Assembly (NCBI GenBank): GCA_900553355.1
Contig: USDK01000040.1
Coordinates: forward strand, 1 to 26,419
Source: an uncultured Lachnospiraceae bacterium
GTDB taxonomy: Bacteria; Bacillota; Clostridia; Lachnospirales; Lachnospiraceae
Reading direction: 5' to 3'
DNA: 26,419 nt
Below, in pieces: positions 15,883-24,060 of the stretch (the stretch's first letter is position 1; every line of letters starts with the position of its first letter). Under the pieces are notes generated by a model. It worked only from the letters and a program-made list of their open reading frames with translations. It had not been told where the DNA came from and did not search any database. A program made the translations under genes and the position numbers.

Positions 15883-17037
15883 TTAGCTGATATATCCAGC
15901 TTTTTTCAGTTCTTCCTCTGCTTTTGCAAGGTTCGCATCGGATACGCGGATGATCGGTCCGGTACATCCCATTCCGCTCTCTGCGTAGATACCTATCTTC
16001 CACAATGCCTTCACTGCATCATCCAGATCCATGACCTCGATTCCAGGAATCTGTGCAGTTACGATCTCTTTCGGAGGCTCTTTTACCTCTTCTTCCGCTG
16101 CTGCCGGCTTGGATGCTGCTTTTACAGAATCCAGGATCTCCTGATATCCTGCCTTCTTGGCTGCTTCAAACTCTTTCTTTGCTACTTCAAAGACTTTTCC
16201 TTTGACCAGCTGTGCCGCATAGCGGATCGCATTAGCAATCACCGGTGCGCCCGATGCTCTGGATACGATCATAACCAGCTGCTCATACCCTTCTCCGATT
16301 CCAGGGCCATATCCATAGCCTGTCGCCTCAAAGCTTCCGCCTGTATTGGCTGAGGACAGCATCTTTACCAGGATATTTCCTGTCAGGGAATCTGTTACCA
16401 TGATATCCGGAGATGCCTGCAGCACGTCATTTCCTCTCATGACACATCCGCCGTCTGCACGGCTGGACTCAGCAAAGCTGATGTCATAGCCCTGATCTTT
16501 TAACTGTTTCAGAGCCTTCTCCGTCTGACGTGCTCCGTCCACGTTCAGGATCCCCACTGTCGGGTTCGGGTTGCCGCAGGCCTTTGCAGCGATGATCCCG
16601 TATACAGCATTCTTGATCATGCCTTCAATACGGTCTGTGCTGGAAGTTCCTGTGGTATTGGCAATGTACATCTCTTTTCCGTATGCAGGTGTCACGCACC
16701 GTCCTACGGTAGATACACCGATCGGGAACGGGAAATGCATGGTCACTGCCGCGTCCACCTCTTTATTTTTCAGCATCTCTTCCATCTTGTCATGGCCTTC
16801 CTCATCATTGGCCACTTTGACGGTCGTTACGCCCTCTGCCTCTAAGGTACCGATGTAGTATACATCGATGCCGTCTTTCGCAGCCTCTATGGCTGCAGCC
16901 ATGGAGTTTTCTTCTCCATGCTCGCTTCCCATTCCAGTCAGCGCGATCTTCGGTCTCTTTCCGAAGCTTCCTGTCTCTAACCCTTCTGCCATCTCCATAA
17001 ATGTGGTGGCAATCATTTTCTCAACACTATTTGCCAT
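15883..17037 (-). CDS. grdD: Glycine reductase complex component C, beta subunit
   Basis: Subunit of protein C, which converts the carboxymethyl-selenoether on protein A into an acetyl-thioester and then acetyl phosphate. The 384-residue protein is distantly PlsX-like: KIALTGMGSEHGEE near the N terminus, then GRCVTPAYGKEMYIANTTGTSSTD and the conserved VTDSLTGNILVKMLSSANTGG block. A linker rich in Ala/Lys/Glu (about 308-330) leads to a C-terminal domain with SGMGCTGP. Its Cys358 corresponds to the acetyl-carrying cysteine described near residue 359 in the Eubacterium acidaminophilum protein. The ATG at 17037 was chosen over the GTG at 17046, because the AAGGGGTGG ribosome binding site sits 5 nt before it. 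It is the last gene of the operon, 12 bp after grdC, and is followed by a terminator. Confidence 0.95.
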   Translation of the reverse strand: MANSVEKMIATTFMEMAEGLETGSFGKRPKIALTGMGSEHGEENSMAAAIEAAKDGIDVYYIGTLEAEGVTTVKVANDEEGHDKMEEMLKNKEVDAAVTMHFPFPIGVSTVGRCVTPAYGKEMYIANTTGTSSTDRIEGMIKNAVYGIIAAKACGNPNPTVGILNVDGARQTEKALKQLKDQGYDISFAESSRADGGCVMRGNDVLQASPDIMVTDSLTGNILVKMLSSANTGGSFEATGYGYGPGIGEGYEQLVMIVSRASGAPVIANAIRYAAQLVKGKVFEVAKKEFEAAKKAGYQEILDSVKAASKPAAAEEEVKEPPKEIVTAQIPGIEVMDLDDAVKALWKIGIYAESGMGCTGPIIRVSDANLAKAEEELKKAGYIS

Positions 17038-17049
17038 ATTCACCACCCC

Positions 17050-18588
17050 TTACTCTGCCATCAGGGTTGCAGCAAAATCTTTCATCGCTTTCGCAATGAG
17101 TCCCTTTACTTCTTCTTCAGATACTCCGGCTGCTGCTTCTTCCTCTGCAGCTGTATTTCCATGGATCACGAAGGATACTCCGTCGAACAGGTTGGTCATA
17201 CGTCCAAGGAACAGACTTCCCTTTCCGATGATCATCGCATTCTTGATCTTGCCTTCTTTGATGTCTTCACATGCAAAACCTACATACGGTACTCCGGATG
17301 GAATATGTCCCTGGGTCGGAGCCCATCCTGTCAGGCCGTGCTCTTTCGTAAAGTTTGCAAGCTCTTTTCTGTCAAGCTCGCCTCTCTTTACTGCCAGAGC
17401 TGCGATCATCTTGTAGTTGGCAAGCGGTACGTCTCCTGCCCCTGCCGGTTTTGTGATATCCGGGTTCTGCATCTCTGGAGAAAACTTGTCAATATCTGTG
17501 ATCTTCATTCCTACTCTGTCGAGAGGATCCGCTACCAGGCTTCCGATTACATTCTGCGGAGCAGAACCGGTTCCTACACTGTGACGTCCCAGCATTCCAA
17601 GATCGATCTCCGGGCTTACGCCGTCATTTTCAGAAATGATCACACAGAATCCGCCCAGACAGTCCTCCAGGATCGGAAGTCCTTTCTTCACATGGTCTTT
17701 TCCGTTCATACCAAGCTTAGCGGTACATCCACCGGCAGTAACCGCAACAGTCTTGTATGCTCCGGATTTTACCAGTGCTGCTGCTTCGATCAGAGCGTGA
17801 GTCGGAGCTGCACAGAATCCTCTTGCATCAGATCCGCTGGCGCTTACCAGGCCTGCCACCTCAGCTGCCGCTTTCGCAAAGTTTCCGCCGCCTCTCTGGT
17901 TCATATCTCCGCAGGCTTCCTCTGCACAGTCGATGACATACTCTACATCTGCTTTGTCGATACCTGCATTCCGCACACCATAAAGAAGAGCCAGCACGCT
18001 GGATGCCTTGCTCATCAGGTTCTCATGCATGACATGGGCAGACAGGTTCACATCGATATCATGAGCTGGTTTTACACATCCCACCAGATTATTCTCAAAA
18101 TAAAGAGGTTCTGCATGATCATCTTTGATCAGTGCTTCAATCTCAGAAATCTCTACGCCGTCCTCAGTCAAGGCAACGATATCTTCTGTGATGATCGGGT
18201 TTTTCGCAAACTGATCTTTGTATTTTTCAACAAACCCCTTCTCCAGTTTTACAACCTCGAACATATCACTTGCCTGTACCAGGAACAGGAATTCTTCCTC
18301 CGGCATGATCTCGCCGTATTTTCCATAGCGCTGTGCGCCTTCCATCTTCTTGTCATACCATGGGAATTCTACCTCTGCAAGCTGTTCCGGATGAACGTTT
18401 CCGATATAGGTCTGATTCGGCCAATAGGAAACCACATCCTCATAGGAGCGGAGATGCTGCGGCACCTCTTTTAAATATTCAGAATCCGGATTTACGATTC
18501 TTTCGGTTGTCTGAGTCGTTCCATTGTATAAAACCATATCTGGAGTATGTACTAATACGTAGCTTGCTCCCTTAATTACACTGTTCAT
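17050..18588 (-). CDS. grdC: Glycine reductase complex component C, alpha subunit
   Basis: The FabH-like subunit of protein C. It works with GrdD to release acetyl phosphate from protein A, conserving the energy of glycine reduction. The 512-residue length is normal for GrdC. Visible landmarks are PDMVLYNGTTQTTER near the N terminus, the thiolase-like active-site block RGFCAAPTHALIEAA with Cys259, TVAVTAGGCTAKLGMNGKDH, and HSVGTGSAPQNVIGSLVADPLDRVG. The ATG at 18588 is preceded by AAAGGTGG. The gene follows grdA but is separated from it by 130 bp holding two hairpins, one of them terminator-like. GrdC/GrdD may therefore be made in smaller amounts than the selenoproteins. Confidence 0.95.
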   Translation of the reverse strand: MNSVIKGASYVLVHTPDMVLYNGTTQTTERIVNPDSEYLKEVPQHLRSYEDVVSYWPNQTYIGNVHPEQLAEVEFPWYDKKMEGAQRYGKYGEIMPEEEFLFLVQASDMFEVVKLEKGFVEKYKDQFAKNPIITEDIVALTEDGVEISEIEALIKDDHAEPLYFENNLVGCVKPAHDIDVNLSAHVMHENLMSKASSVLALLYGVRNAGIDKADVEYVIDCAEEACGDMNQRGGGNFAKAAAEVAGLVSASGSDARGFCAAPTHALIEAAALVKSGAYKTVAVTAGGCTAKLGMNGKDHVKKGLPILEDCLGGFCVIISENDGVSPEIDLGMLGRHSVGTGSAPQNVIGSLVADPLDRVGMKITDIDKFSPEMQNPDITKPAGAGDVPLANYKMIAALAVKRGELDRKELANFTKEHGLTGWAPTQGHIPSGVPYVGFACEDIKEGKIKNAMIIGKGSLFLGRMTNLFDGVSFVIHGNTAAEEEAAAGVSEEEVKGLIAKAMKDFAATLMAE

Positions 18589-18615
18589 TGGTTTTCCACC
18601 TTTCTTTATTTATCC

Positions 18616-18662
18616 AAAAAGGGACAGCCCATTTCTGGGAACATACTTGGGGCTGCCCCTTT
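18616..18662 (-). terminator. Terminator-like hairpin between grdA and grdC
   Basis: Thirteen base pairs, AAAGGGGCAGCCC with GGGCTGTCCCTTT (one G-T pair, 19-nt loop), end in a T5 run, of which three T are within the stem. It ends only 28 nt before the grdC start, with no promoter in between. It therefore looks like a partial terminator or processing/stability element that lowers grdCD relative to the upstream genes. Confidence 0.6.
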
Positions 18663-18679
18663 CATAAAATCTCTACAGG

Positions 18680-18706
18680 GGGCGTAAGGCCAAAGACCTT
18701 ACGCCC
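18680..18706 (-). other. Perfect hairpin directly after grdA
   Basis: A 10-bp perfect stem, GGGCGTAAGG with CCTTACGCCC, has a 7-nt loop and starts 12 nt after the grdA stop. No T run follows, so it is not an ordinary terminator. It may protect the 3' end of a processed grdA-containing transcript. Confidence 0.6.
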
Positions 18707-18718
18707 TATAACAACTGA

Positions 18719-19180
18719 TTAAAGCTGCTCTCTGATTGCGTTCATCTCAGAACAGATGTCGTCAATGTCAAGAACCATCTCCATCATGCCTACCTGCTCG
18801 TCATAAACTTCCGGATCAAATTCTTCTTTGATCTCCGGCTCACATACGTGATATACCGTGAGTCCAAGCTGGACCCCAGTCAATGGACCTGCGAAAGTAG
18901 GATCGCCAAGTGTTACGGTCTCAGCTGCAAGTCCTGCAGCTTCGCCCTCTGCAGCACCAAGAACTACTACTAAGTTCTCTGCGCCGTATTCCTCTGCGAA
19001 TTCTTTTACTCTCTTCTGGTTTTCCAGATCCATTGCGCCTGCGCTCGTTCAGACGAAACATTCCGTGGAGGAGAATACAACCTCAGCGCCCGCAGTCTTT
19101 ACACACTCTGCGATCGCCGGTCCCGGTACTCCGTCACGGTCTCCGATAATTATTGCTTTTTTGCCTTCTAAAATAGCCAT
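18719..19180 (-). CDS. grdA: Glycine reductase selenoprotein A (contains selenocysteine)
   Basis: Small selenoprotein that carries the carboxymethyl group as a selenoether between protein B and protein C and is reduced again by thioredoxin. Reading through the in-frame TGA at 19049-19051 gives 153 residues with Sec44 in the motif CFVUTSAGAMDLENQ. This is the family signature and the family length. The ATG at 19180 has AAGGAGAG upstream and begins MAILEGKKAIIIGDRDG. Without Sec the frame would be split, and only a 104-residue fragment starting at 19033 would be called. Cys41, near the Sec, matches the redox partner position of the family. It follows trxA by 71 bp and is followed by two hairpins before grdC. 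Expression needs SelA/B/C/D, which are not in the window. Confidence 0.97.
19015..19028 (-). other. Candidate SECIS hairpin in grdA
   Basis: TCTGG-AAAA-CCAGA forms a 5-bp stem-loop starting 20 nt after the Sec UGA. This is inside the coding sequence, where bacterial SECIS elements for SelB are placed. Assignment is by position only. Confidence 0.4.
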
Positions 19181-19251
19181 AATTATGCGACTCTCCTTTC
19201 TTGTAGTTTAACAAGTTGTTATTTATGATTTAGAAAACATCCGCTCTGGTC

Positions 19252-19569
19252 TTAGATGTATTTCTTAATCATCGCTTCAATGCTTTCCTCGGTACAGTCA
19301 TCCTTTACCAGCTCTTCTACTTTTTCTCCATCCTTGTAGATTGCCATAACAGGAAGTCCGAGAACCTTCTGTGCGATTGCCAGACGGCGTGCCTTTGTCG
19401 TATTCAGGGATGTGAATTTCAGCTTGTCCCCGTACTTGTCAGCGAACTCATGTACCTTCGGCATCAGAGCCTGGCATGGTACACATCCGTCACCGTAGAA
19501 ATCTACGAATACATATCCATCTGCTTTTAATACTTCTTCTTCAAATGTGTTCTTATCTACATCTAACAT
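19252..19569 (-). CDS. trxA: Thioredoxin of the glycine reductase system (GCVPC active site)
   Basis: Passes electrons from thioredoxin reductase to the selenoproteins of glycine reductase. The 105-residue thioredoxin fold has the unusual active site GCVPC (Cys29, Cys32) instead of WCGPC. This replacement is known from thioredoxins of glycine-reducing clostridia such as Eubacterium acidaminophilum. The cis-Pro block LPVMAIYKDGEKVEELV is present near residues 74-90. ATG at 19569 has AAAGGAGGAA upstream. It lies between trxB and grdA in the same direction, so it is dedicated to this pathway by both context and active-site sequence. Confidence 0.95.
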   Translation of the reverse strand: MLDVDKNTFEEEVLKADGYVFVDFYGDGCVPCQALMPKVHEFADKYGDKLKFTSLNTTKARRLAIAQKVLGLPVMAIYKDGEKVEELVKDDCTEESIEAMIKKYI

Positions 19570-19658
19570 GGCAATGTTCCTCCTTTATTTTTTTAGTTTA
19601 CTGCCATCATAATACACTGCTTTTCTAATGATAATGTACAAAAAGCTGTCTGCTCAAT

Positions 19659-20603
19659 TTAGAAATAGTCGGACATGCTTCTTTCTACCTGTACAGCTGC
19701 GATTGCTCCGTCTGCCGCAGCGGTCACTACCTGGCGCAGGCTCTTCACGCGCACGTCTCCGGCTGCATATACACCCGGGATGTTCGTGTGCATATCCTCA
19801 TCCGTCTTGATATATCCTCTTTCATCCATATCGATGATACCTTCAAACGGTTTGGTATTCGGGATCGTTCCGATGAAGCCGAAGACTCCAAACATTCCGT
19901 CTTCTTCGTCTGCTTCTACTGTAGTGATCTCGCCTGTCTTGACATTCTTCACCTTCATCCACTGCAGGATATCGTCTCCGCCGACTTCCTCAACTACTGT
20001 ATCCCACATAAAGTGGAGTTTCGGGTTCTTGAAGGCCTTCTCCTGGATAGATTTTGCTGCACGCAGCTCATTTCTTCTGTGGATGATGGTAACCTTTCTT
20101 GCGAATTTGGTCAGGTACATGGCCTCTTCCACTGCGGAATCTCCGCCGCCGACTACATAGACCTCAAAGTCTTCAAAGAAGTTGGCATCGCAGGTTGCAC
20201 AGTAGGAAACGCCCTTGCCCATGAACTCTTCTTCGCCTTTGCATCCGATCGGTCTTGCGTGAGCACCTGTGGCAATGATCACATTCTTTGCCTGATACTC
20301 TGCCTTTTCACTCTTCAGTACCTTCACATCGCCATTAAGCTCTACTTCCTTAATAGTGTCAGATACACGCTCTGCGCCGAACTTTGCTGCCTGCTCTGTC
20401 ATCCTCGCGATCAGAGATGGTCCGGATTCGCCTTCTACAATCTGGCCCGGATAGTTCTCAATCTCATCTGTGATCGCGATCTGTCCACCGTCCTGTCCTT
20501 TTTCAATGATCAGGACTGAAAGACGGCTTCTTCCCGCATACAGGCCTGCCGCTAATCCGGCAGGGCCTGCACCCAGGACGATAACATCATAAATCTTGCT
20601 CAT
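19659..20603 (-). CDS. trxB: Thioredoxin reductase
   Basis: FAD- and NAD(P)H-dependent enzyme that reduces the neighbouring thioredoxin and so feeds electrons into glycine reduction. The 314-residue protein has the FAD-binding GAGPAGLAAG at 11-20, the redox-active CATC at 135-138, the second dinucleotide-binding GGGDSAVEEA at 152-161 with HRRNELRA following, and the C-terminal FAD motif GVYAAGDVR. The length and motifs match bacterial low-Mr TrxB. ATG 20603 follows AAAGGAGACGAG. It sits 65 bp after grdB and 89 bp before trxA. NADH versus NADPH preference is not decided. Confidence 0.95.
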   Translation of the reverse strand: MSKIYDVIVLGAGPAGLAAGLYAGRSRLSVLIIEKGQDGGQIAITDEIENYPGQIVEGESGPSLIARMTEQAAKFGAERVSDTIKEVELNGDVKVLKSEKAEYQAKNVIIATGAHARPIGCKGEEEFMGKGVSYCATCDANFFEDFEVYVVGGGDSAVEEAMYLTKFARKVTIIHRRNELRAAKSIQEKAFKNPKLHFMWDTVVEEVGGDDILQWMKVKNVKTGEITTVEADEEDGMFGVFGFIGTIPNTKPFEGIIDMDERGYIKTDEDMHTNIPGVYAAGDVRVKSLRQVVTAAADGAIAAVQVERSMSDYF

Positions 20604-20668
20604 GTCTGTCTCGTCTCCTTTGATTATTTATTTCCTGGCATTCGCCAAGCGCGCTTATTAAGTATATT

Positions 20669-21979
20669 CTACTCAAAAATCGTCTGGCCGTCAACCTCTG
20701 TAGTCAATGCTTTTAAGGCTTTTTCGACGATTTCGCGACGAAGTTTCTTCTCTTCATCCTTATCAAGTGCCGGATTACCCAGCGGATGAGGAATTGCGAT
20801 AGCCGGAACGATTCTGTTAGCTCCAACTGTCATGGAAATCGGAGTTACTGTACAGATATGTACAACCGGAATTCCAGCTCTCTCGATTTCTTTTACCATC
20901 GTTGCACCGCAACGAGTACAGGTACCTCAGGTAGAGGTGAGGATCACTGCGTCAACTCCGTCAGCTTTCAGTTTCTGAGAGAATTCATCAGCAAATGCTT
21001 TTGCGGATGCAACAGCTGTTCCGTTACCAGTTGTAGTGTAGAACAGGTGATGAAGTTCACCGATCACACCTTCTTTTTCCATGTCACGGAGTACGTCTAC
21101 AGGAAGAACACGGTCAGCATCTTCGTTTGCATATACCGGATCGTATCCGCCGTGTGCGGTCTCATAGGTATCTTCTGTCAGATCCATAACGCCTGTGATG
21201 TCATATTCTCCATAGTGAGAAGCACTGGAGCTTTCGATATGGTCCGGATTTCCCTTCGGAACGATACCACCGGAAGTAACCAGAGCGATCTTTGCATGTG
21301 CCAGATCTTTAACTGCCGGGCAGGGATCTACTCTGTCGAAATCAGGCATCGGGAACTCGGTAGTATACGGCTTGTCATTCAGTTTCTTGACCAGCATATC
21401 AACTGCTCTCTTAGATCCTCTTTCCTTCTCAAAGAAGTTTACACGTACGCCGTTCGGCATATATCCTTCTTCACAGGAAGCACCGATCTTTTCACCTCTT
21501 GCCAGCTTCAAAGCCAGAGGAGCCATTTTCTTAACTGCATCTCTCATGCCTGCAGCACTGTTCTTTGTTGAAACCATATATACCTGGTTCTTGAACATAT
21601 CAGCTCCAGGGTTCTCCACATACATACCAGTCAGAGACGGGATTCCCAGCTCTTCCTGTACTGCTGCTGCGATGGTTCCGCAGGCAACACCATAACGTCC
21701 TGCATTAAATGCCGGTCCTGCAATAAATACATCCGGAGCCTGCTCCTTTACCATCTCCAGAATCTCTGCTTTTGCCTTTTCCAAATTCTCATTGAAATAA
21801 GAGTCTCCGCAGATGATTGTAGCAATGATCTCTGCTTCGTCTTTAAAATTCTGTGTCAGCGCCATACCAGGTCCCACAACCTCGCCTACACGAAGTTCTA
21901 CCGGATAATCCGCTTTTTCTTCTCCACCAATCTGTGCAAAGAACTGATTGATGTAATGAACTACTTTAATTTTAGCCAT
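20669..21979 (-). CDS. grdB: Glycine reductase component B, selenoprotein subunit (contains selenocysteine)
   Basis: Substrate-activating selenoprotein. Together with the GrdE-derived subunits it binds glycine as a Schiff base and passes the carboxymethyl group to protein A. Reading through the TGA at 20927-20929 gives 436 residues with Sec351 in the motif TSTUGTCTRCGATMVKEIER, exactly the GrdB signature and length. After the Sec the frame continues with HICTVTPISMTVGANRIVP and the conserved IPHPLGNP. The ATG at 21979 (MAKIKVVHYINQFFAQIGGEE) was preferred to the open extension to 22009, because GGGAGGAG precedes it and the extension overlaps grdE. It starts 20 bp after grdE ends. Specificity for glycine rather than sarcosine or betaine is inferred from operon content and the glycine riboswitch. 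Confidence 0.96.
20894..20918 (-). other. Candidate SECIS element in grdB
   Basis: A hairpin with perfect stem CGTTGC/GCAACG and GGT apical loop is extended by TAC/GTA across a small internal loop. The upper stem begins 12 nt after the Sec UGA. Location and shape suit a bacterial SECIS read by SelB; the conservation has not been tested. Confidence 0.5.
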
Positions 21980-21998
21980 GATTCTTTCTCCTCCCTTC

Positions 21999-23279
21999 CT
22001 ATCTTGCACTCAGTCTGTTGAATCCTGTCTCGTTTGTCGCACCTGTCAGTACCTGAAGCTCTACTTCAAGAGATCCGTCTTCACGAAGCGTCTCCTCACT
22101 TGCACCTGCGATCTTTGTTACATAATCCAGAGTTCCAATGACTTTGTCAAGCTTCGGCAGGATGATTACCTGGTTTGCATTTCCGCCGGTTACAACAGCA
22201 TCCGCAGCCGGATCAGAGTCAGCCAGTGACTGAGATTTTCCATCGCGTCCTGCATATTCGTCTGTGATGATAACCGTCTTTACGCCTTCTGCCTCGATCT
22301 TCTTACAGTTCATGATCAGGTCTGTATCCGGGTTACCGAATCCTTCCTGAGAAACGATGACGCCGTCCAGATCTAACATCTTACAGAGTTTTGCTGTCCA
22401 GTCAGAAGAACGCATCTTGTCAGCCAGATATACATTTTCATTTGTGATAATATGACATACGAAGTTGAACGCCTTTCCGTGCTGCTCAAACATATCGTGG
22501 ATAACCGGATTGTTCTCATGTACATAAGTAGGATTCTTATCACATGCAGATACACAGTTACCGGAAACGATTGCTCCGTCCATAGCCTCTGTTGGGCTTA
22601 AGATCGTCGGAACGATCTTCTTTGCATCTACGCCATATACATAGGTATCGTGCAGAAGTCCCTGGCTCTGAAGCATCTGTACATACGCAACTCTCGGAAG
22701 GTCCGGATATTTCTCGATTCCTTCTTTGATGCCGCAGGTCTCATAAACCTTTGTCTCATCCGGTGTCAGATTCCGTGCCAGCTCACCAAGATAGGTCGCT
22801 ACTCTGAATCCTGCGAATCTTACAGCCTTCTCATAGTCATGCTGTTTGATATCGTCTACCGGCTCACATACCATAACCAGATTTAACGTCTTGGAGAATG
22901 GTGTATAGTCTGCTCCAGGACCTGTCATGTCAATGATACCTTCCTGGAATCCTACGATCTTACCAGCTGTTACAACAGCCATCCCCTTTAATGCGTAGGT
23001 CTTTCCCTCTCCTACAGTGTCAACTTTTGCGATCACGCCCGGGAAGATTCCCCCTCTTCCCTCTACTTTTACTCTTGGCTCGATAACATCCTTAACCGGT
23101 GTGATTCTCACAGACTCTCCCGGTTTTGCAATGTCAAATGATACACTCTTGATTTTCTCATCTTCCAGAGCCACTGCCTTTACGGCTTCTTCGGATACAT
23201 AAAGGACTCCGTCTTCAATCTTAGATTCAGAAGCAAACTGGATATCCTTGATGTAAATGTGTCCCATCTCTAATCTCAC
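21999..23279 (-). CDS. grdE: Glycine reductase component B, proprotein GrdE
   Basis: Proprotein cleaved into two subunits of protein B; the new N-terminal residue of the larger-numbered fragment becomes a pyruvoyl-type carbonyl that binds the glycine amino group. The 426-residue sequence has the processing site SGN-CVSACDKNP, with Asn241-Cys242 at the junction; Cys242 is the position reported for clostridial GrdE. The N terminus MRLEMGHIYIKDIQFA is typical, so the GTG at 23279 is taken as start. AAGGAGGG lies 8-9 nt before it, while the internal ATG at 23267 has no suitable site. It follows grdX and precedes grdB. Confidence 0.96.
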   Translation of the reverse strand: MRLEMGHIYIKDIQFASESKIEDGVLYVSEEAVKAVALEDEKIKSVSFDIAKPGESVRITPVKDVIEPRVKVEGRGGIFPGVIAKVDTVGEGKTYALKGMAVVTAGKIVGFQEGIIDMTGPGADYTPFSKTLNLVMVCEPVDDIKQHDYEKAVRFAGFRVATYLGELARNLTPDETKVYETCGIKEGIEKYPDLPRVAYVQMLQSQGLLHDTYVYGVDAKKIVPTILSPTEAMDGAIVSGNCVSACDKNPTYVHENNPVIHDMFEQHGKAFNFVCHIITNENVYLADKMRSSDWTAKLCKMLDLDGVIVSQEGFGNPDTDLIMNCKKIEAEGVKTVIITDEYAGRDGKSQSLADSDPAADAVVTGGNANQVIILPKLDKVIGTLDYVTKIAGASEETLREDGSLEVELQVLTGATNETGFNRLSAR

Positions 23280-23348
23280 TTTTGATTCCCTCCTTAAAAA
23301 ATTGTTTGTATTGTCTAAGCTTCAATGCTTTTACAACCTGATTCCTGA

Positions 23349-23741
23349 TCATGCCCAGACGTCTGCAGAAGACATTCCACTTTCCAGAAGTGTCCAGTCA
23401 ATGAGCTGAAAATCTTCGTAGACTTCCGACTGGAACTGATCCCCTCTGAAATGAAATTTTCCACATGCCTGGATCGCGTTCTCGATCAGCCTCAACGATG
23501 CCGGATCCATCCGTCCTCTTGCATTTGACAGAAGCATGGACTTGTACGGCGTTTCGTTAGGTTTTACGCTTCCTGACAAGGGATGTGTCAGAAGCTGATA
23601 CCCCTGATGAATCCTGTCTCTTGCCAGCTTTAAAATCTCCTCATAAGAGACTTCACGATAGATTACATCGTGCGAATCTTTCAGTTTTTCATAAACCAGA
23701 GGGTTGTTCGTAATCACAGTATAACCTGTCTGCACTGCCAT
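23349..23741 (-). CDS. grdX: GrdX protein
   Basis: A 130-residue protein of the GrdX family, found at the start of many glycine/sarcosine/betaine reductase operons; its role is not established. It is soluble, without signal peptide or membrane segments, and opens with TGYTVITNNPLVYEKL. A middle block, HQGYQLLTHPLSGSVKPNETPYKS, is the recognisable family core. The ATG at 23741 has AAAGGAGAGG upstream. It is the first gene after the glycine riboswitch terminator, whose T run ends 50 nt before this start. It is therefore directly gated by the riboswitch along with the rest of the operon. Confidence 0.92.
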   Translation of the reverse strand: MAVQTGYTVITNNPLVYEKLKDSHDVIYREVSYEEILKLARDRIHQGYQLLTHPLSGSVKPNETPYKSMLLSNARGRMDPASLRLIENAIQACGKFHFRGDQFQSEVYEDFQLIDWTLLESGMSSADVWA

Positions 23742-23790
23742 CTGATCGTCCTCTCCTTTTATCCGCTTTTATTAAGGTATGGAAGGATAT

Positions 23791-23834
23791 AAAAAAGGGC
23801 GTCTCACCACACAACCGTGTGCGTAAGTCCGCCC
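23791..23834 (-). terminator. Riboswitch expression-platform terminator before grdX
   Basis: The outer stem GGGCG/CGCCC (23830-23834 with 23797-23801) and the inner stem CACAC-GGTT-GTGTG, with intermediate pairing, are followed by T6 on the minus strand. It lies between the glycine aptamer and grdX and should end transcription when the aptamer does not hold the alternative fold. Confidence 0.85.
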
Positions 23835-23901
23835 TTCCTGTCTTTTGTCTGCCATACTCAAAAAAGCTTTATCATACAGCACAAGATTCAGAATGTGGTC
23901 C

Positions 23902-23989
23902 GTTTCCCCGTCCTTTTGCCTGAAAGTTTCACCCGGCTTCCGAGCTTGCCTCTTCGGCGGTCTTTTTTAAAGACTCTCTCTGGGAAAAC
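23902..23989 (-). ncRNA. Glycine riboswitch aptamer (single aptamer)
   Basis: A cis-acting leader RNA that senses the substrate of the operon. The conserved core is unmistakable: CCGCCGAAGAGGCAA (complement of about 23946-23960) and TTTCAGGCAAAAGGAC (complement of 23910-23925). P1 pairs GTTTTCCC (23982-23989) with GGGGAAAC (23902-23909); P2 is the perfect hairpin at 23960-23974 (GTCTTT/AAAGAC); a P3 pairs GCTCGG with CCGGGT. No second complete aptamer follows. A hairpin of GCTGTAT with GTATGGC further downstream may be a ghost-aptamer helix of a type-1 singlet. Because high glycine should favour reductase synthesis, an ON switch is expected; this is inferred. Confidence 0.9.
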
Positions 23990-24060
23990 ATCCTCCCACT
24001 ATTGAGTTTTGAATGTACGTTATCGATAAAATATATGTATATGATCTTTTATCTGTTTTT

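Noticed and set aside
17161..18474. 437-codon plus-strand open frame opposite grdC
   Set aside because: It mirrors the conserved grdC frame, is Cys/Ser/His-rich in an unnatural way, and lacks a start signal.
18719..19033. GrdA as a truncated or frameshifted pseudogene
   Set aside because: The interruption is a single in-frame TGA at the exact selenocysteine position of the family, and both sides match GrdA.
20669..20899. Separate 76-residue gene after a 360-residue GrdB
   Set aside because: It is the C-terminal part of GrdB after the Sec UGA; no ribosome binding site precedes it.
23835..23901. Second complete glycine aptamer (tandem riboswitch)
   Set aside because: The GCCGAAG core is absent; only weak resemblance to the second conserved block remains, so a single aptamer is annotated.
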